64,000 bases of DNA from Peptoclostridium sp965368085 (GTDB taxonomy: Bacteria > Bacillota > Clostridia > Peptostreptococcales > Peptostreptococcaceae), in NCBI GenBank assembly GCA_965368085.1, contig CBDULP010000002.1, positions 124,001 through 188,000 on the forward strand, written 5' to 3'. Below the pieces are notes generated by a model. It saw only the letters and a list, made by a program, of their open reading frames with translations. It searched no databases and was not told the DNA's origin. Made by a program: the position numbers and the translations under genes. Positions 45,450 to 54,255 of the stretch are shown in pieces. Position 1 is the first letter of the stretch, and each line of letters starts with the position of its first letter.

Positions 45450-45507
45450 AATATACAACCATTAATTAATATACCATGAATACATTAGTGTTTAGGGGGT
45501 ACAGCCT

Positions 45508-45873
45508 ATGGAAAACAAGGATTACGGCCAGATTAAAATATCAGAAGAAGTTATTTCTACAATAGCAAGTATGGCAGCTTCAGAAATAGATGGAGTTGCA
45601 GATATGAGCAGAAGCATAAAAGGCGAAATAAAGGAGATTTTAGGCAAAAAAGACATGACAAAGGGAGTAAAAGTGGTGGTAGAAGAAGACCGAGTTTATA
45701 TAGATCTTTTTATACTTGTTGAGTATGGGATCACTATTCCCGATGTTGCATGGAAGGTTCAGGAAAACGTAAAAAATACTGTCGAAAACATGACAGGACT
45801 TAATGTTGAAGAAGTGAACCTTCACGTTCAGGGCATAAGCTTTAAAAAAGAAGCTGTGCAGGAACAAGAATAG
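45508..45873 (+). CDS. Asp23/Gls24 family protein (DUF322)
   Basis: 121-aa envelope-stress-type protein of the Asp23 family. GQIKISEEVISTIASMAASEIDG at the N-terminus is diagnostic, followed by the family's VDLFILVEYG-like strand (YIDLFILVEYGITIPDVAW) and VNLHVQGI. Role in cell envelope homeostasis is inferred from relatives. A perfect hairpin (CCCTCTGAA/TTCAGAGGG, 45888-45905) follows without a U tract, so read-through to nusB is likely. Confidence 0.93.
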   Translation: MENKDYGQIKISEEVISTIASMAASEIDGVADMSRSIKGEIKEILGKKDMTKGVKVVVEEDRVYIDLFILVEYGITIPDVAWKVQENVKNTVENMTGLNVEEVNLHVQGISFKKEAVQEQE

Positions 45874-45944
45874 ATTGTTATTAAAGCCCTCTGAATTTTC
45901 AGAGGGTTAGTTGTGTGCAATGAAGATTATTTTGGAGGTTTTTG

Positions 45945-46349
45945 ATGAGCAGAAGAGTGACAAGAGAAATGACAATGAAACTTTTTTATCAGATGGAAAT
46001 AGGACATGAATTTGAATGCCAGAAAATTTATGACTATATAGAAGAAAACGCAATGAAAGATATGGATGTCGAGTACATCAAGAATATATCGAGCAAATTC
46101 ATAGGCGGCATTGAGCAGGTGGATGAGATAATAGGAAAGTGCTCTAAGAGATGGAGCGTAAAACAAATATCAAAAATAGACCTGAGCATATTAAGGCTTG
46201 CAGTTTCTGAAATGATGTATGCTGACGATATAAATACGGGTATATCTATAAATGAGGCTGTCGAACTTGCAAAAACTTACGGGGGAGAAAATTCTCCATC
46301 ATTTATAAATGGCGTACTGGGAAGTGCTGCAAATGAGCTTGAAAAATAA
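45945..46349 (+). CDS. nusB: transcription antitermination factor NusB
   Basis: 134-aa all-helical protein acting with NusE on rRNA transcription. It begins MSRRVTREMTMKLFYQMEIG and has the later conserved WSVKQISKIDLSILRLAVSE and GISINEAVELAKTYGGENS. ATG 45945 follows GGAGG by six bases. Confidence 0.96.
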   Translation: MSRRVTREMTMKLFYQMEIGHEFECQKIYDYIEENAMKDMDVEYIKNISSKFIGGIEQVDEIIGKCSKRWSVKQISKIDLSILRLAVSEMMYADDINTGISINEAVELAKTYGGENSPSFINGVLGSAANELEK

Positions 46350-47325
46350 AATAATACTCGGAGTTGACACTAGCTGCTATACAACGTCTATAGCAGCTAT
46401 AAATTTAGGCGGAGATGTCCTGTTGAACAAAAAGGTACAGCTTAAGGTCAAAGCAGGAAACAAAGGCCTGAGGCAGTCGGAAGGCCTTTTTCAGCATGTA
46501 AGCAATTTCGGAGAGCTTTTTGGAGATTTCAGAAGCATTACCGGAGATGCACAAATAGTAGCTGTTTGTGCATCAAAGATTCCAAGGCCGCAAGAAGGAT
46601 CATACATGCCGGTTTTCAATGCAGGATATAATTTTGCGAAGGCTGTGGCTCAAATAGTGGGAGCGAAGTTTTACGAGACTTCTCACCAGGAAGGGCATAT
46701 AAAAGCCGCACAGTTTTGCAGCAATCTAAATTCGAATAGATTTTTGGCGGTTCACATATCAGGCGGGACAACTGAAATTTTGCTTTCTTCAAAAAAAGGG
46801 GCGGGATTTGAGATATCACTTGTGGGAGGAACCAAGGACATAAGTGCAGGGCAGCTGCTAGACAGAATCGGAGTAAGGCTTGGTTACTCTTTTCCGGCAG
46901 GAAGAGTTCTTGATCAGAATGCATATTGCCATGGCGAAGAAAAATGCATTTTCAAGATATCGTCAAAAGACGGATACATGAACCTTTCAGGCGTTGAAAC
47001 TCAGGCATACAGGATTATTGATGCTCAAAATTTAGACGAGCGAAATAAAATGCATATGTCATACCATGTTTTAAAAGCAATTTCCGAAAAGCTTAAGAAA
47101 TCCATAATCTGTTTGAGCGGCAAATACGGTTGCACAGACGTGCTGTTTGCAGGAGGCGTGGCTTCAAGCAAGTTCTTAAGTACGCAAATATCAAGGGATT
47201 TGAGGAAAAAGGATATAAACACGTATTGGAGCAGTCCTGAATATTCAGCCGATAATGCGGCAGGAGTAGCCCTCATAGGGAGGGATATTTACCTTGAAGA
47301 TGGAGATGAGAAGAATGAAGCTTAA
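46333..47325 (+). CDS. TsaD/Kae1-like ASKHA-fold paralogue
   Basis: About 330 aa, related to TsaD, the tRNA t6A enzyme, but divergent. It has ILGVDTSCYTTSIAAI, the metal-binding pair in TSHQEGHIKAAQ (H-x3-H), the ATP-binding HISGGTTEILLS and GGTKDISAGQLLDRIGVRLG. Such a paralogue between nusB and xseA recurs in clostridia and is not the housekeeping TsaD; its substrate is unknown. ATG 46333 overlaps the end of nusB by 17 bases, and the stop overlaps xseA. Confidence 0.85.
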   Translation: MSLKNKIILGVDTSCYTTSIAAINLGGDVLLNKKVQLKVKAGNKGLRQSEGLFQHVSNFGELFGDFRSITGDAQIVAVCASKIPRPQEGSYMPVFNAGYNFAKAVAQIVGAKFYETSHQEGHIKAAQFCSNLNSNRFLAVHISGGTTEILLSSKKGAGFEISLVGGTKDISAGQLLDRIGVRLGYSFPAGRVLDQNAYCHGEEKCIFKISSKDGYMNLSGVETQAYRIIDAQNLDERNKMHMSYHVLKAISEKLKKSIICLSGKYGCTDVLFAGGVASSKFLSTQISRDLRKKDINTYWSSPEYSADNAAGVALIGRDIYLEDGDEKNEA

Positions 47326-48544
47326 ACCCCTTTCAGTAACTCATGTGAATTCATATATAAAGAAACTCATTTTAAACGATCCAATACTATACAATGTGCG
47401 TGTAAAGGGTGAAATTTCAAACTTCAAGATTCACAGTAGCAAGAACATGTACTTTTCTCTAAAGGACGGAAATTCAAAGCTAAAATGCATAATGTTTTCT
47501 GAAAATGCGGTTGAATATGAAGAAACCTTGAAAGAGGGAATGAATGTAATAGCAAATGGATATATATCAATATATGAAAGGGACGGCATTGTCCAGCTCT
47601 ATGTAAAATCCATAGAGATAGAGGGAATGGGTCAGCTTTATGCGAATTTTTTAAAGCTCAAGGACAAGCTTCAGAGCGAGGGCTTGTTTGAAGATGCCAA
47701 AAAGAAAACGATTCCGCAGTACCCAGGCTCGATAGGGGTAATAACATCCGAAACGGGAGCGGCTGTAAGGGATATAATAAACGTTGTCAAGAGAAGGTTC
47801 CCGAAGGTTTCTTTGAAAATATACCCTGCGCTTGTACAGGGTGAGAATTCGGCGGAGCAGCTTGCAAAGGGAATTCAAATATTTAACGAACTTTCCAATA
47901 TTGATGTTATAATAATAGGTAGAGGCGGAGGTTCCATTGAAGAACTTTGGTCATTCAACGACGAAAATTTGGCAAGAGAGATTGCGAAGTCTAAAATTCC
48001 TGTCATATCGGCCGTAGGGCATGAGACCGACTATACAATAAGCGACTTTGTATCAGACCTCAGGGCGCCAACCCCGTCAGCTGCAGCAGAGCTTTGCGTA
48101 CCGTCGCTTTTGGACATGGAGTATAGGCTTGAGCATATTAAAAATAAAATGGCGAAAGACATAAAGGCCAGGCTCGACAAACAAGGCGCGGCACTTGAAA
48201 ACATAAGCAGGACAAGACATTTTAGGAGTCCTGAAATGATATATGACAAGAAAAAAGTCGATCTTGACTATATTGTTGAAAGAATGGTAAAAAAAATGTC
48301 CGAAAATATGCAAAGCAACAGAAAAACAATTGAAATGACGGGCAGGAATCTTTTCAACCTCAATCCACTTTCAATACTTTCAAGAGGTTACAGTGTAGCT
48401 CAAAAAAAGGGTGTGGCACTAAAGAGCGCGGATGACGTGATCGAAGGGGAAACTATAAATGTCATGCTTTCGGATGGAATGCTTGAGTGCAGCGTCGATA
48501 AAATATGCAAGGGGATGGTCGATGATGAAAAAAATGAGCTATGA
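47315..48544 (+). CDS. xseA: exodeoxyribonuclease VII large subunit
   Basis: Large, catalytic subunit of the single-strand DNA exonuclease. N-terminal OB-fold (VKGEISNFKIHSSKNMYFSL), then the ExoVII_Large core IGVITSETGAAVRDIINVVK, GRGGGSIEELWSFNDE, SAVGHETDYTISDFVSD, APTPSAAAEL. 409 aa from ATG 47315; the upstream TTG/ATG codons in frame lie inside the preceding gene. Confidence 0.96.
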   Translation: MKLKPLSVTHVNSYIKKLILNDPILYNVRVKGEISNFKIHSSKNMYFSLKDGNSKLKCIMFSENAVEYEETLKEGMNVIANGYISIYERDGIVQLYVKSIEIEGMGQLYANFLKLKDKLQSEGLFEDAKKKTIPQYPGSIGVITSETGAAVRDIINVVKRRFPKVSLKIYPALVQGENSAEQLAKGIQIFNELSNIDVIIIGRGGGSIEELWSFNDENLAREIAKSKIPVISAVGHETDYTISDFVSDLRAPTPSAAAELCVPSLLDMEYRLEHIKNKMAKDIKARLDKQGAALENISRTRHFRSPEMIYDKKKVDLDYIVERMVKKMSENMQSNRKTIEMTGRNLFNLNPLSILSRGYSVAQKKGVALKSADDVIEGETINVMLSDGMLECSVDKICKGMVDDEKNEL

Positions 48545-48752
48545 AGAGGCTTTTGAAAAACTCGAGGAAATAATGGAAAAACTTGAATTTGAAGATGTAC
48601 AGCTGGACGAATCCTTGAAGCTTTATGAAGAAGGGATAAGTCTTTATAGATACTGCAGTGAGCAGCTTGAAAATGCCCAGCTTAAAATAACGAAGCTTTC
48701 ACAAAATAAGGGGAATATAGTAGAAGAAAGCTTTGATATACAGGAGGATTAA
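48522..48752 (+). CDS. xseB: exodeoxyribonuclease VII small subunit
   Basis: 76-aa helical partner of XseA. Contains SYEEAFEKLEEIMEKLE, then LDESLKLYEEGISLYRYC, the family signature. ATG 48522 (or 48525) follows AAGGGGA and overlaps the end of xseA by about 20 bases. Confidence 0.96.
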   Translation: MMKKMSYEEAFEKLEEIMEKLEFEDVQLDESLKLYEEGISLYRYCSEQLENAQLKITKLSQNKGNIVEESFDIQED

Positions 48753-48756
48753 AAAA

Positions 48757-49647
48757 ATGGGATTTAGTGAAACACTTATGGGGAAAAAGGATTTTATTGA
48801 AGAGTTTTTGAAAGAAGCCATACCAAATATAAGAGGCCCTCATGAGAAGCTATTTGAATCGATGAGGTACAGTCTCGACGCAGGAGGCAAAAGACTTAGA
48901 CCGATACTTCTTTTGGAGGCGTGCAGCCTTGTCGGAGGAGAAGCTGCAAAGGCCATAAAATTCGCATGTGCAGTGGAAATGATACATACATATTCACTGA
49001 TACATGATGACTTGCCGGCAATGGATGATGACGACCTCAGAAGAGGGAAACCCACAAACCATAAGGTGTTTGGAGAGGGGCTCGCGGTACTTGCGGGTGA
49101 CGGATTGCTTAACTACGCGTTTGAGCTTATGATTGAATCGTCTATGAGGTATCCTCATGAAAGCTATAAATATATACTGGCGATGAACGAAATAGCTCAA
49201 GGTGCCGGAGTGTCTGGAATGATAGGAGGCCAGACCGCCGACCTTGAATCTGAAAACAAGATTATTGAAAGAGAAACACTTGAATTCATACACATGAACA
49301 AGACGGCTCAAATGCTTATAAGACCTATGAGGGCAGGAGCCATACTTGGGGGAGCCAGTCAGGACGAATTGGACAATATAACAAAATATGCGGAAAACAT
49401 AGGCCTTGCATTCCAGATAGTCGACGACATACTTGATGTGGTTGGAGATCAGGCAAAGCTTGGAAAGAATATAGGGAGCGACGAAGAAAATCAAAAATCA
49501 ACTTATCCGTCAATGTATGGACTTGAAGAGTCTAAAAAAATGGCATCCGCAAAAATTGACGATGCAAAGAATGCCATATCCCATTTTGGTGAGAAATCGC
49601 AATTTTTGGTTGAACTTGCTGAATATATAATTGACAGAGAATTTTAA
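48757..49647 (+). CDS. ispA: geranylgeranyl/farnesyl diphosphate synthase
   Basis: Short-chain prenyl transferase. First Asp-rich motif DDLPAMDDDDLRRG (about residue 87) and second VDDILDVVGD; GGKRLRP and GGQTADLE are conserved. 296 aa from ATG 48757 after GGAGGAT. Together with dxs downstream it forms the isoprenoid part of this locus. Confidence 0.96.
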   Translation: MGFSETLMGKKDFIEEFLKEAIPNIRGPHEKLFESMRYSLDAGGKRLRPILLLEACSLVGGEAAKAIKFACAVEMIHTYSLIHDDLPAMDDDDLRRGKPTNHKVFGEGLAVLAGDGLLNYAFELMIESSMRYPHESYKYILAMNEIAQGAGVSGMIGGQTADLESENKIIERETLEFIHMNKTAQMLIRPMRAGAILGGASQDELDNITKYAENIGLAFQIVDDILDVVGDQAKLGKNIGSDEENQKSTYPSMYGLEESKKMASAKIDDAKNAISHFGEKSQFLVELAEYIIDREF

Positions 49648-49664
49648 TGGGGGGGACACAATAG

Positions 49665-50114
49665 TTGGCTTTTTTTGAGGGTGTATTAAAAAATGAAGTT
49701 TTTATTGTATGCATTACAGCATGGTTTGTGGCCCAGCTCATTAAAGTTATACTTACTGTGCTTGTGGAAAAAAGATTTGATATGTCAAGGTTTGTGGGTT
49801 CGGGAGGAATGCCAAGTTCACATTCTTCGTTTGTAATGAGCCTTTCAACGGCGGTGGGAATAAAAGAGGGGTACGACTCTGTGATTTTCACAGTGGCCCT
49901 TGTGCTTTCGCTGATAGTCATGTATGATGCGGCAGGCGTGAGAAGGTCTGTCGGCAAACAGGCAAAGATACTAAATGCCCTTCTTGAGGACATACATAAG
50001 CATAAAAAACACCTCTTGATTGAGAAGAGACTTAAAGAGCTTATAGGGCATACTCCTGTGGAAGTTTTGTCGGGAGCAATTTTAGGCATTGTAATTGCCA
50101 ACATTATGCTTTAA
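49665..50114 (+). CDS. divergent PAP2 family membrane protein (DUF212)
   Basis: 149 aa, three or four membrane segments (FIVCITAWFVAQLIKVILTVL, VIFTVALVLSLIVMYDAAG, VLSGAILGIVIANIML) and the family motif GGMPSSHSSFVMSLSTAVG plus AAGVRRSVGKQA. Related to acid phosphatase/vanadium haloperoxidase membrane proteins; possibly a polyprenyl-phosphate phosphatase, unproven. TTG start at 49665 with a GGGGGG site. The promoter proposed for the following RNA overlaps its last codons. Confidence 0.88.
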   Translation: MAFFEGVLKNEVFIVCITAWFVAQLIKVILTVLVEKRFDMSRFVGSGGMPSSHSSFVMSLSTAVGIKEGYDSVIFTVALVLSLIVMYDAAGVRRSVGKQAKILNALLEDIHKHKKHLLIEKRLKELIGHTPVEVLSGAILGIVIANIML

Positions 50115-50122
50115 AATATAAT
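50095..50122 (+). promoter_or_regulatory. candidate promoter of the large structured RNA
   Basis: TTGCCA (50095-50100), 16-bp spacer, TATAAT (50117-50122), overlapping the end of the DUF212 gene. Predicted start about 50129. Confidence 0.5.
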
Positions 50123-50129
50123 TTGTGTT

Positions 50130-50757
50130 AGACTAAGGTGATGCAGTATTCTAGTCAGTTTTTTCAGTCTGGAAGGCGGGGTTAAAAATCCGTCAAAGGG
50201 CACATCGATGAAGTTTCTTGTTTTGGCTTCTGACGCCCAGTTGGGGGTCATTTCAGGGAGTAAGAAGGCGGGGGCGATCTGCAATGGCATGCAGGCGATG
50301 ACCCTCACTTCGCGGAGGCTGTCTTTTCTTGGAAAAGACAGAGAAACCTACTGGAGGTCGGACTTGGGCCAGGCTGAATGTAGAGTAGCCTGCCTTGAGT
50401 GGAATAGGTAGATAAGCAGATCAAACTCATAAGCCCTAGAGCTCAGGGACATTGGGTTACTTGCTGCTTGAAACCTATTCTGCAAAAGAGGCTAAGGATT
50501 GAGAAAACTGTTGAGGAAAACTCCTAGACTGTAGCGCAGCAAGGGGATTGCAGTGCGGACTAAGTGGTGATTCAGTTTTGCATATGGCAACAATGCAAAA
50601 AGAGGTTTAAAGGGAAACCGCTATCATGGCGACAGGTAGTACTTCTTTGGGAAATCCTACTGGACCTAAGCCGTAAAATTTATCCTTGCTGCCATCACTT
50701 TTGAATATAATAAAGGACAAAATCCTAGTAGCCATACTAGGATATATTTTTATCCAT
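50130..50757 (+). ncRNA. ole: probable OLE RNA (ornate large extremophilic RNA)
   Basis: About 600 bases without a credible gene, markedly richer in G than the flanks and full of complementary segments (for example TGTCTTTTC/GAAAAGACA near 50321-50341 and GAGGTTTAAAGGGAAACC). It lies between ispA-DUF212 and a small membrane protein gene followed by dxs, precisely the place described for OLE RNA, with its partner OapA encoded next. RNase P, tmRNA and known riboswitch signatures are not found. Ends are approximate: the candidate promoter at 50095 sets the 5' end and an 8-bp hairpin ATCCTAGT/ACTAGGAT (50722-50743) with ATATTTTTAT the 3' end. Identity rests on location and partner gene; a covariance search is decisive. 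Confidence 0.8.
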
Positions 50758-50928
50758 GTTTGCCGAATTGTTTAAAATTACTGTAGTGGATAGGGGAATA
50801 TTGGAATGGATCAAAAATCCATACTTTCAATGCAAAGGGCTTATATATGATTTTGCAATATGTTTGGGTATAGAGAATATGGAAAAATTATGGACTAATA
50901 TGCATAATTTATAAGAAGAGGTGCAGTT

Positions 50929-51531
50929 TTGTTAAGGAAGTTAAAGTGGATCAAAGACGCAAGGTGGATTGCGGTAATAGCAGTAATGAGTTTTTTTATA
51001 GCAATAATTATGAGTATAGTATCTGAGACCATTCTCAGGAATACGGCGATTTTTACAGCCTTCATAGTACTTATCATCATTATTTCGATTGGAGTACTAT
51101 TTGACGCGGTGGGCATAGCGGTAGCGGCTTCGAAGGAGATGACGTTTCACTCCATGGCGGCAAACCGGGTTAAAGAGGCGAAGGCTGCAGTAAGAATAGT
51201 CAGAAACGCCGGCATGGTGTCGAGCATATGCAATGATGTCGTAGGTGATATTTGTGGTATAATAAGTGGTGTTGCAACAGCTATAATTATAACACGAATG
51301 GTAGCCGTTTATAATATAAAAGATGCGGCGCTTATGAGTGTCCTGCTCAGTGGGCTTGTGGCCTCCATGACAATAGGAGGAAAGGCCATTGGCAAGGAAA
51401 TAGGCATAAAAAAATCAGACAAGATAGTATATCACTTGGCGAAATTTATTCATATAGTTGAAAGTTTTTTAGGTGTTGAAATTCTGAAACTTAAAAATAA
51501 AAAAAGGCAAAAGGGGAAAAAGGGGAGATAA
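50929..51531 (+). CDS. oapA: OapA-like membrane protein (OLE RNA partner)
   Basis: 200 aa. Four hydrophobic segments: WIAVIAVMSFFIAIIMSIV, TAIFTAFIVLIIIISIGVLF, ICGIISGVATAIIITRM and LMSVLLSGLVASMTIGG, with a strongly basic C-terminus (KLKNKKRQKGKKGR) and basic cytoplasmic stretches suited to RNA contact. Its place directly after the large structured RNA and five bases before dxs matches OapA, which binds OLE RNA at the membrane in Bacillus halodurans. TTG start at 50929 with AAGAGGTG upstream. Confidence 0.82.
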   Translation: MLRKLKWIKDARWIAVIAVMSFFIAIIMSIVSETILRNTAIFTAFIVLIIIISIGVLFDAVGIAVAASKEMTFHSMAANRVKEAKAAVRIVRNAGMVSSICNDVVGDICGIISGVATAIIITRMVAVYNIKDAALMSVLLSGLVASMTIGGKAIGKEIGIKKSDKIVYHLAKFIHIVESFLGVEILKLKNKKRQKGKKGR

Positions 51532-51535
51532 GCTC

Positions 51536-53413
51536 ATGTATAAACACTTGAATAATATAGAGGCTCCTTCAGATTTAAAGAAAATGAATATGCAAGAACT
51601 GAAAGAACTTTCAAGTGAAATAAGGGCCTTTCTTATTGATAAAGTATCAAAGACGGGAGGGCATCTTGCCTCTAATCTGGGAATAGTGGAAATAACTCTT
51701 GCTCTTCACTGCTGTTTTGACAGCCCGCGAGATAAGTTCATATGGGATGTAGGACATCAGGCATATGTACATAAAATGGTCACGGGCAGAAAAGGCAAGT
51801 TTGACAGCCTAAGACAGTACGGCGGGCTGAGCGGATTTCCCAAAAGGTGTGAAAGTGAGCACGATGTATTTGAAGTGGGGCACAGCAGCACTTCCATATC
51901 GGCAGGCCTTGGAATGGCTGCCGCAAGGGATATTTCAAATGAAAGCTATAATGTGGTGTCGATAATAGGGGACGGGGCGCTTACCGGTGGGATGGCCCTT
52001 GAAGCACTCAACCATCTTGGACATTCAGGGACCAAGATGATAATAATACTCAATGACAATGGCATGTCCATTTCGCCAAATGTGGGGAGCATATCGAATT
52101 ATCTCCACAAGATGAGAACAAATAAGATGTACAATACATTAAAGGGTGAAGTGGGGGGAATAATAAGCTCTATTCCCAAAATAGGAAACAGGGTGTGCAA
52201 AACCGCCCACAAGGTGAAGGAAAGTGTAAAATACTTTATGATTCCAGGGGCATTTTTTGAGGAGCTGGGAATAAAATATTTTGGCCCCGTAGACGGACAC
52301 GATATAGAAAATTTGATAAACACATTAAATGATGTCAAAAATGTTGACGGCCCGGTTATAATACACGCTTTGACCAAAAAGGGCAAGGGTTACGAAAAAG
52401 CTGAGCAGTATCCGGATAAATATCACGGCGTAGGGTCATTCGACGTTCAAAAGGGGCTTGTTTCGGGCAACAAGACGACTTACTCAAGTGTTGCGGGAGA
52501 CAAACTTGTTCAAATGGCAAAAGAAGACGGCAGGATAGCAGCAGTAACGGCAGCTATGCCTGGCGGAACCGGGCTTGATAAGTTCAAAGGTGCATTCCCA
52601 AAGAGGTTTTTTGACGTGGGAATTGCGGAAGGACATGCGGTTACATTTTGTGCAGGGCTTGCAGCAAACGGCATAAGGCCGTTTTTCCCCATATATTCTA
52701 CGTTCTTGCAAAGGGGATTTGACCAGGTCATACACGACGTGGCGATGCAAAAACTGCCAGTGACACTGCTTTTGGACAGAGCAGGCCTTGTGGGGAATGA
52801 CGGGGAGACGCATCATGGAGTGTTTGATCTGAGCTATTTGGGACTAATACCGGATATCACTGTAATGGCTCCCGTGGATGGTGAAGAGCTTGAGCAGATG
52901 CTTGAATATTCGGTGGACATAAACGGACCTGTTGCAATAAGATATCCTAGGGGCGCTGCGTACGCGAGCCCTTTTAAAAAGACAAATGTAAACAGCGGGA
53001 AATGGGATTTTCTTAAAAAAGGCAGTGGTGTTGCAATACTTGCAATAGGCAAGGGTGTTGAACTCTCTGCAGGAGCTGTAGAAATACTTGAAAATGCGGG
53101 AGTAAATGCAGGGCTTATAAACGCGAGATTTTTAAGCCCTATAGATACGGATGCAATAAGGGAAGTGCTCGCAGGATACGACTATGTATTCACTGTAGAG
53201 GATAATGTGTATGCCGGCGGATTTGGGAGCAGTGTAAAGCTGTTTGAAGATGCAGATGTATACAGGGCAAGAGTATATAATATAGCGTTGCCTGACCATT
53301 TCATAGAGCACGGAGATACGCCTTTGTTGCTTGAAAAATATGGACTGTCCAGTGAAAAGATAGCATCGAGAATTTTAAATGTGGTTTCAAAAGCAAGAAG
53401 AGGAGTTGTATAA
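51536..53413 (+). CDS. dxs: 1-deoxy-D-xylulose-5-phosphate synthase
   Basis: Thiamine-diphosphate enzyme opening the MEP isoprenoid pathway. IWDVGHQAYVHKMVTGR, the TPP-binding IGDGALTGGMALEALNH and the second-domain glutamate in FDVGIAEGHAVTFCAGLA. The usual motif is IAEQHAVT; here Gln is Gly, next to the intact catalytic Glu. 625 aa. Starts four bases after oapA and its stop overlaps tlyA's ATG by one base. Confidence 0.96.
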   Translation: MYKHLNNIEAPSDLKKMNMQELKELSSEIRAFLIDKVSKTGGHLASNLGIVEITLALHCCFDSPRDKFIWDVGHQAYVHKMVTGRKGKFDSLRQYGGLSGFPKRCESEHDVFEVGHSSTSISAGLGMAAARDISNESYNVVSIIGDGALTGGMALEALNHLGHSGTKMIIILNDNGMSISPNVGSISNYLHKMRTNKMYNTLKGEVGGIISSIPKIGNRVCKTAHKVKESVKYFMIPGAFFEELGIKYFGPVDGHDIENLINTLNDVKNVDGPVIIHALTKKGKGYEKAEQYPDKYHGVGSFDVQKGLVSGNKTTYSSVAGDKLVQMAKEDGRIAAVTAAMPGGTGLDKFKGAFPKRFFDVGIAEGHAVTFCAGLAANGIRPFFPIYSTFLQRGFDQVIHDVAMQKLPVTLLLDRAGLVGNDGETHHGVFDLSYLGLIPDITVMAPVDGEELEQMLEYSVDINGPVAIRYPRGAAYASPFKKTNVNSGKWDFLKKGSGVAILAIGKGVELSAGAVEILENAGVNAGLINARFLSPIDTDAIREVLAGYDYVFTVEDNVYAGGFGSSVKLFEDADVYRARVYNIALPDHFIEHGDTPLLLEKYGLSSEKIASRILNVVSKARRGVV

Positions 53414-54219
53414 TGAAGAAAAGAATAGATGTTTTACTGTTTGAAAAAGGTCTTGTGGAGTCGAGAGAAAGAGCGAAGACTACGGTAATGGCGGGCCTTG
53501 TACTTGTGGACAACCAAAAAGTTGAGAAGCCGGGAACGAAAGTGGACGAAGACGCCGAAATAAGGGTAAAGGGCAATGTGATCCCTTTTGTAAGCAGAGG
53601 GGGGCTCAAGCTTGACAAGGCTATAAAAAGATTTGATATAGACCTTAGCGGCAAGATTTGCATGGATATAGGGGCGTCTACAGGCGGATTCACCGATTGC
53701 ATGTTGCAAAATGGTGCAAAAAGGGTATATTCTATAGATGTAGGATATGGGCAGCTTGCATGGAAGCTTAGAAATGACGATAGGGTAGTGTGTATGGAAA
53801 GAACAAATATAAGAAAGGTTACCAGTGACGATATACAGGACCTGGCCGACTTTGCATCTATAGATGTGTCGTTTATATCCTTAAAGCTTGTAGTTCCAGT
53901 TGTAAGAGAGCTTATAAGTGAAAATGCTTGCATAGTCGCTCTTATAAAGCCCCAGTTTGAGGCAGGCAAAGAAAACGTTGGCAAGAAGGGCGTAGTGAGA
54001 GACAAAAAAGTTCATGCTGATGTTATAAACACAATAGTGGACTTTGTACAAGAAAACGGATTTGAAGTTTTGGGTATTGATTTTTCACCGGTAAAAGGAC
54101 CGGAAGGGAACATTGAATATCTTCTTTATATGCAAAAGAATGGAGAATCAATGCCTAAAGACATGAAAGAATCCATTTCTATTTTAGTGGACAATTCACA
54201 CAATGATCTTAACAGCTAA
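53413..54219 (+). CDS. tlyA: TlyA family rRNA methyltransferase/hemolysin-like protein
   Basis: 268 aa: S4 RNA-binding domain (RIDVLLFEKGLVESRERAKT) followed by an FtsJ-type SAM methyltransferase domain with ICMDIGASTGGFTDCML. Homologues 2'-O-methylate ribosomal RNA. The ATG shares a base with the dxs stop, indicating coupling. Confidence 0.94.
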   Translation: MKKRIDVLLFEKGLVESRERAKTTVMAGLVLVDNQKVEKPGTKVDEDAEIRVKGNVIPFVSRGGLKLDKAIKRFDIDLSGKICMDIGASTGGFTDCMLQNGAKRVYSIDVGYGQLAWKLRNDDRVVCMERTNIRKVTSDDIQDLADFASIDVSFISLKLVVPVVRELISENACIVALIKPQFEAGKENVGKKGVVRDKKVHADVINTIVDFVQENGFEVLGIDFSPVKGPEGNIEYLLYMQKNGESMPKDMKESISILVDNSHNDLNS

Positions 54220-54255
54220 TTAAAAAATTAAATGCATAAAAGGAGGAGTATCTAG

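Noticed and set aside
50208..50411. 67-codon open frame starting MKFLVLASDAQLGV
   Set aside because: It lies within the structured RNA region, has no family resemblance and no good ribosome binding site; composition follows the RNA, not coding DNA.
50130..50757. RNase P RNA or tmRNA as identity of the structured RNA
   Set aside because: The conserved RNase P segments (GAGGAAAGTCC, ACAGAAA) and the tmRNA tag and tRNA-like ends are not present, whereas the gene context fits OLE RNA.
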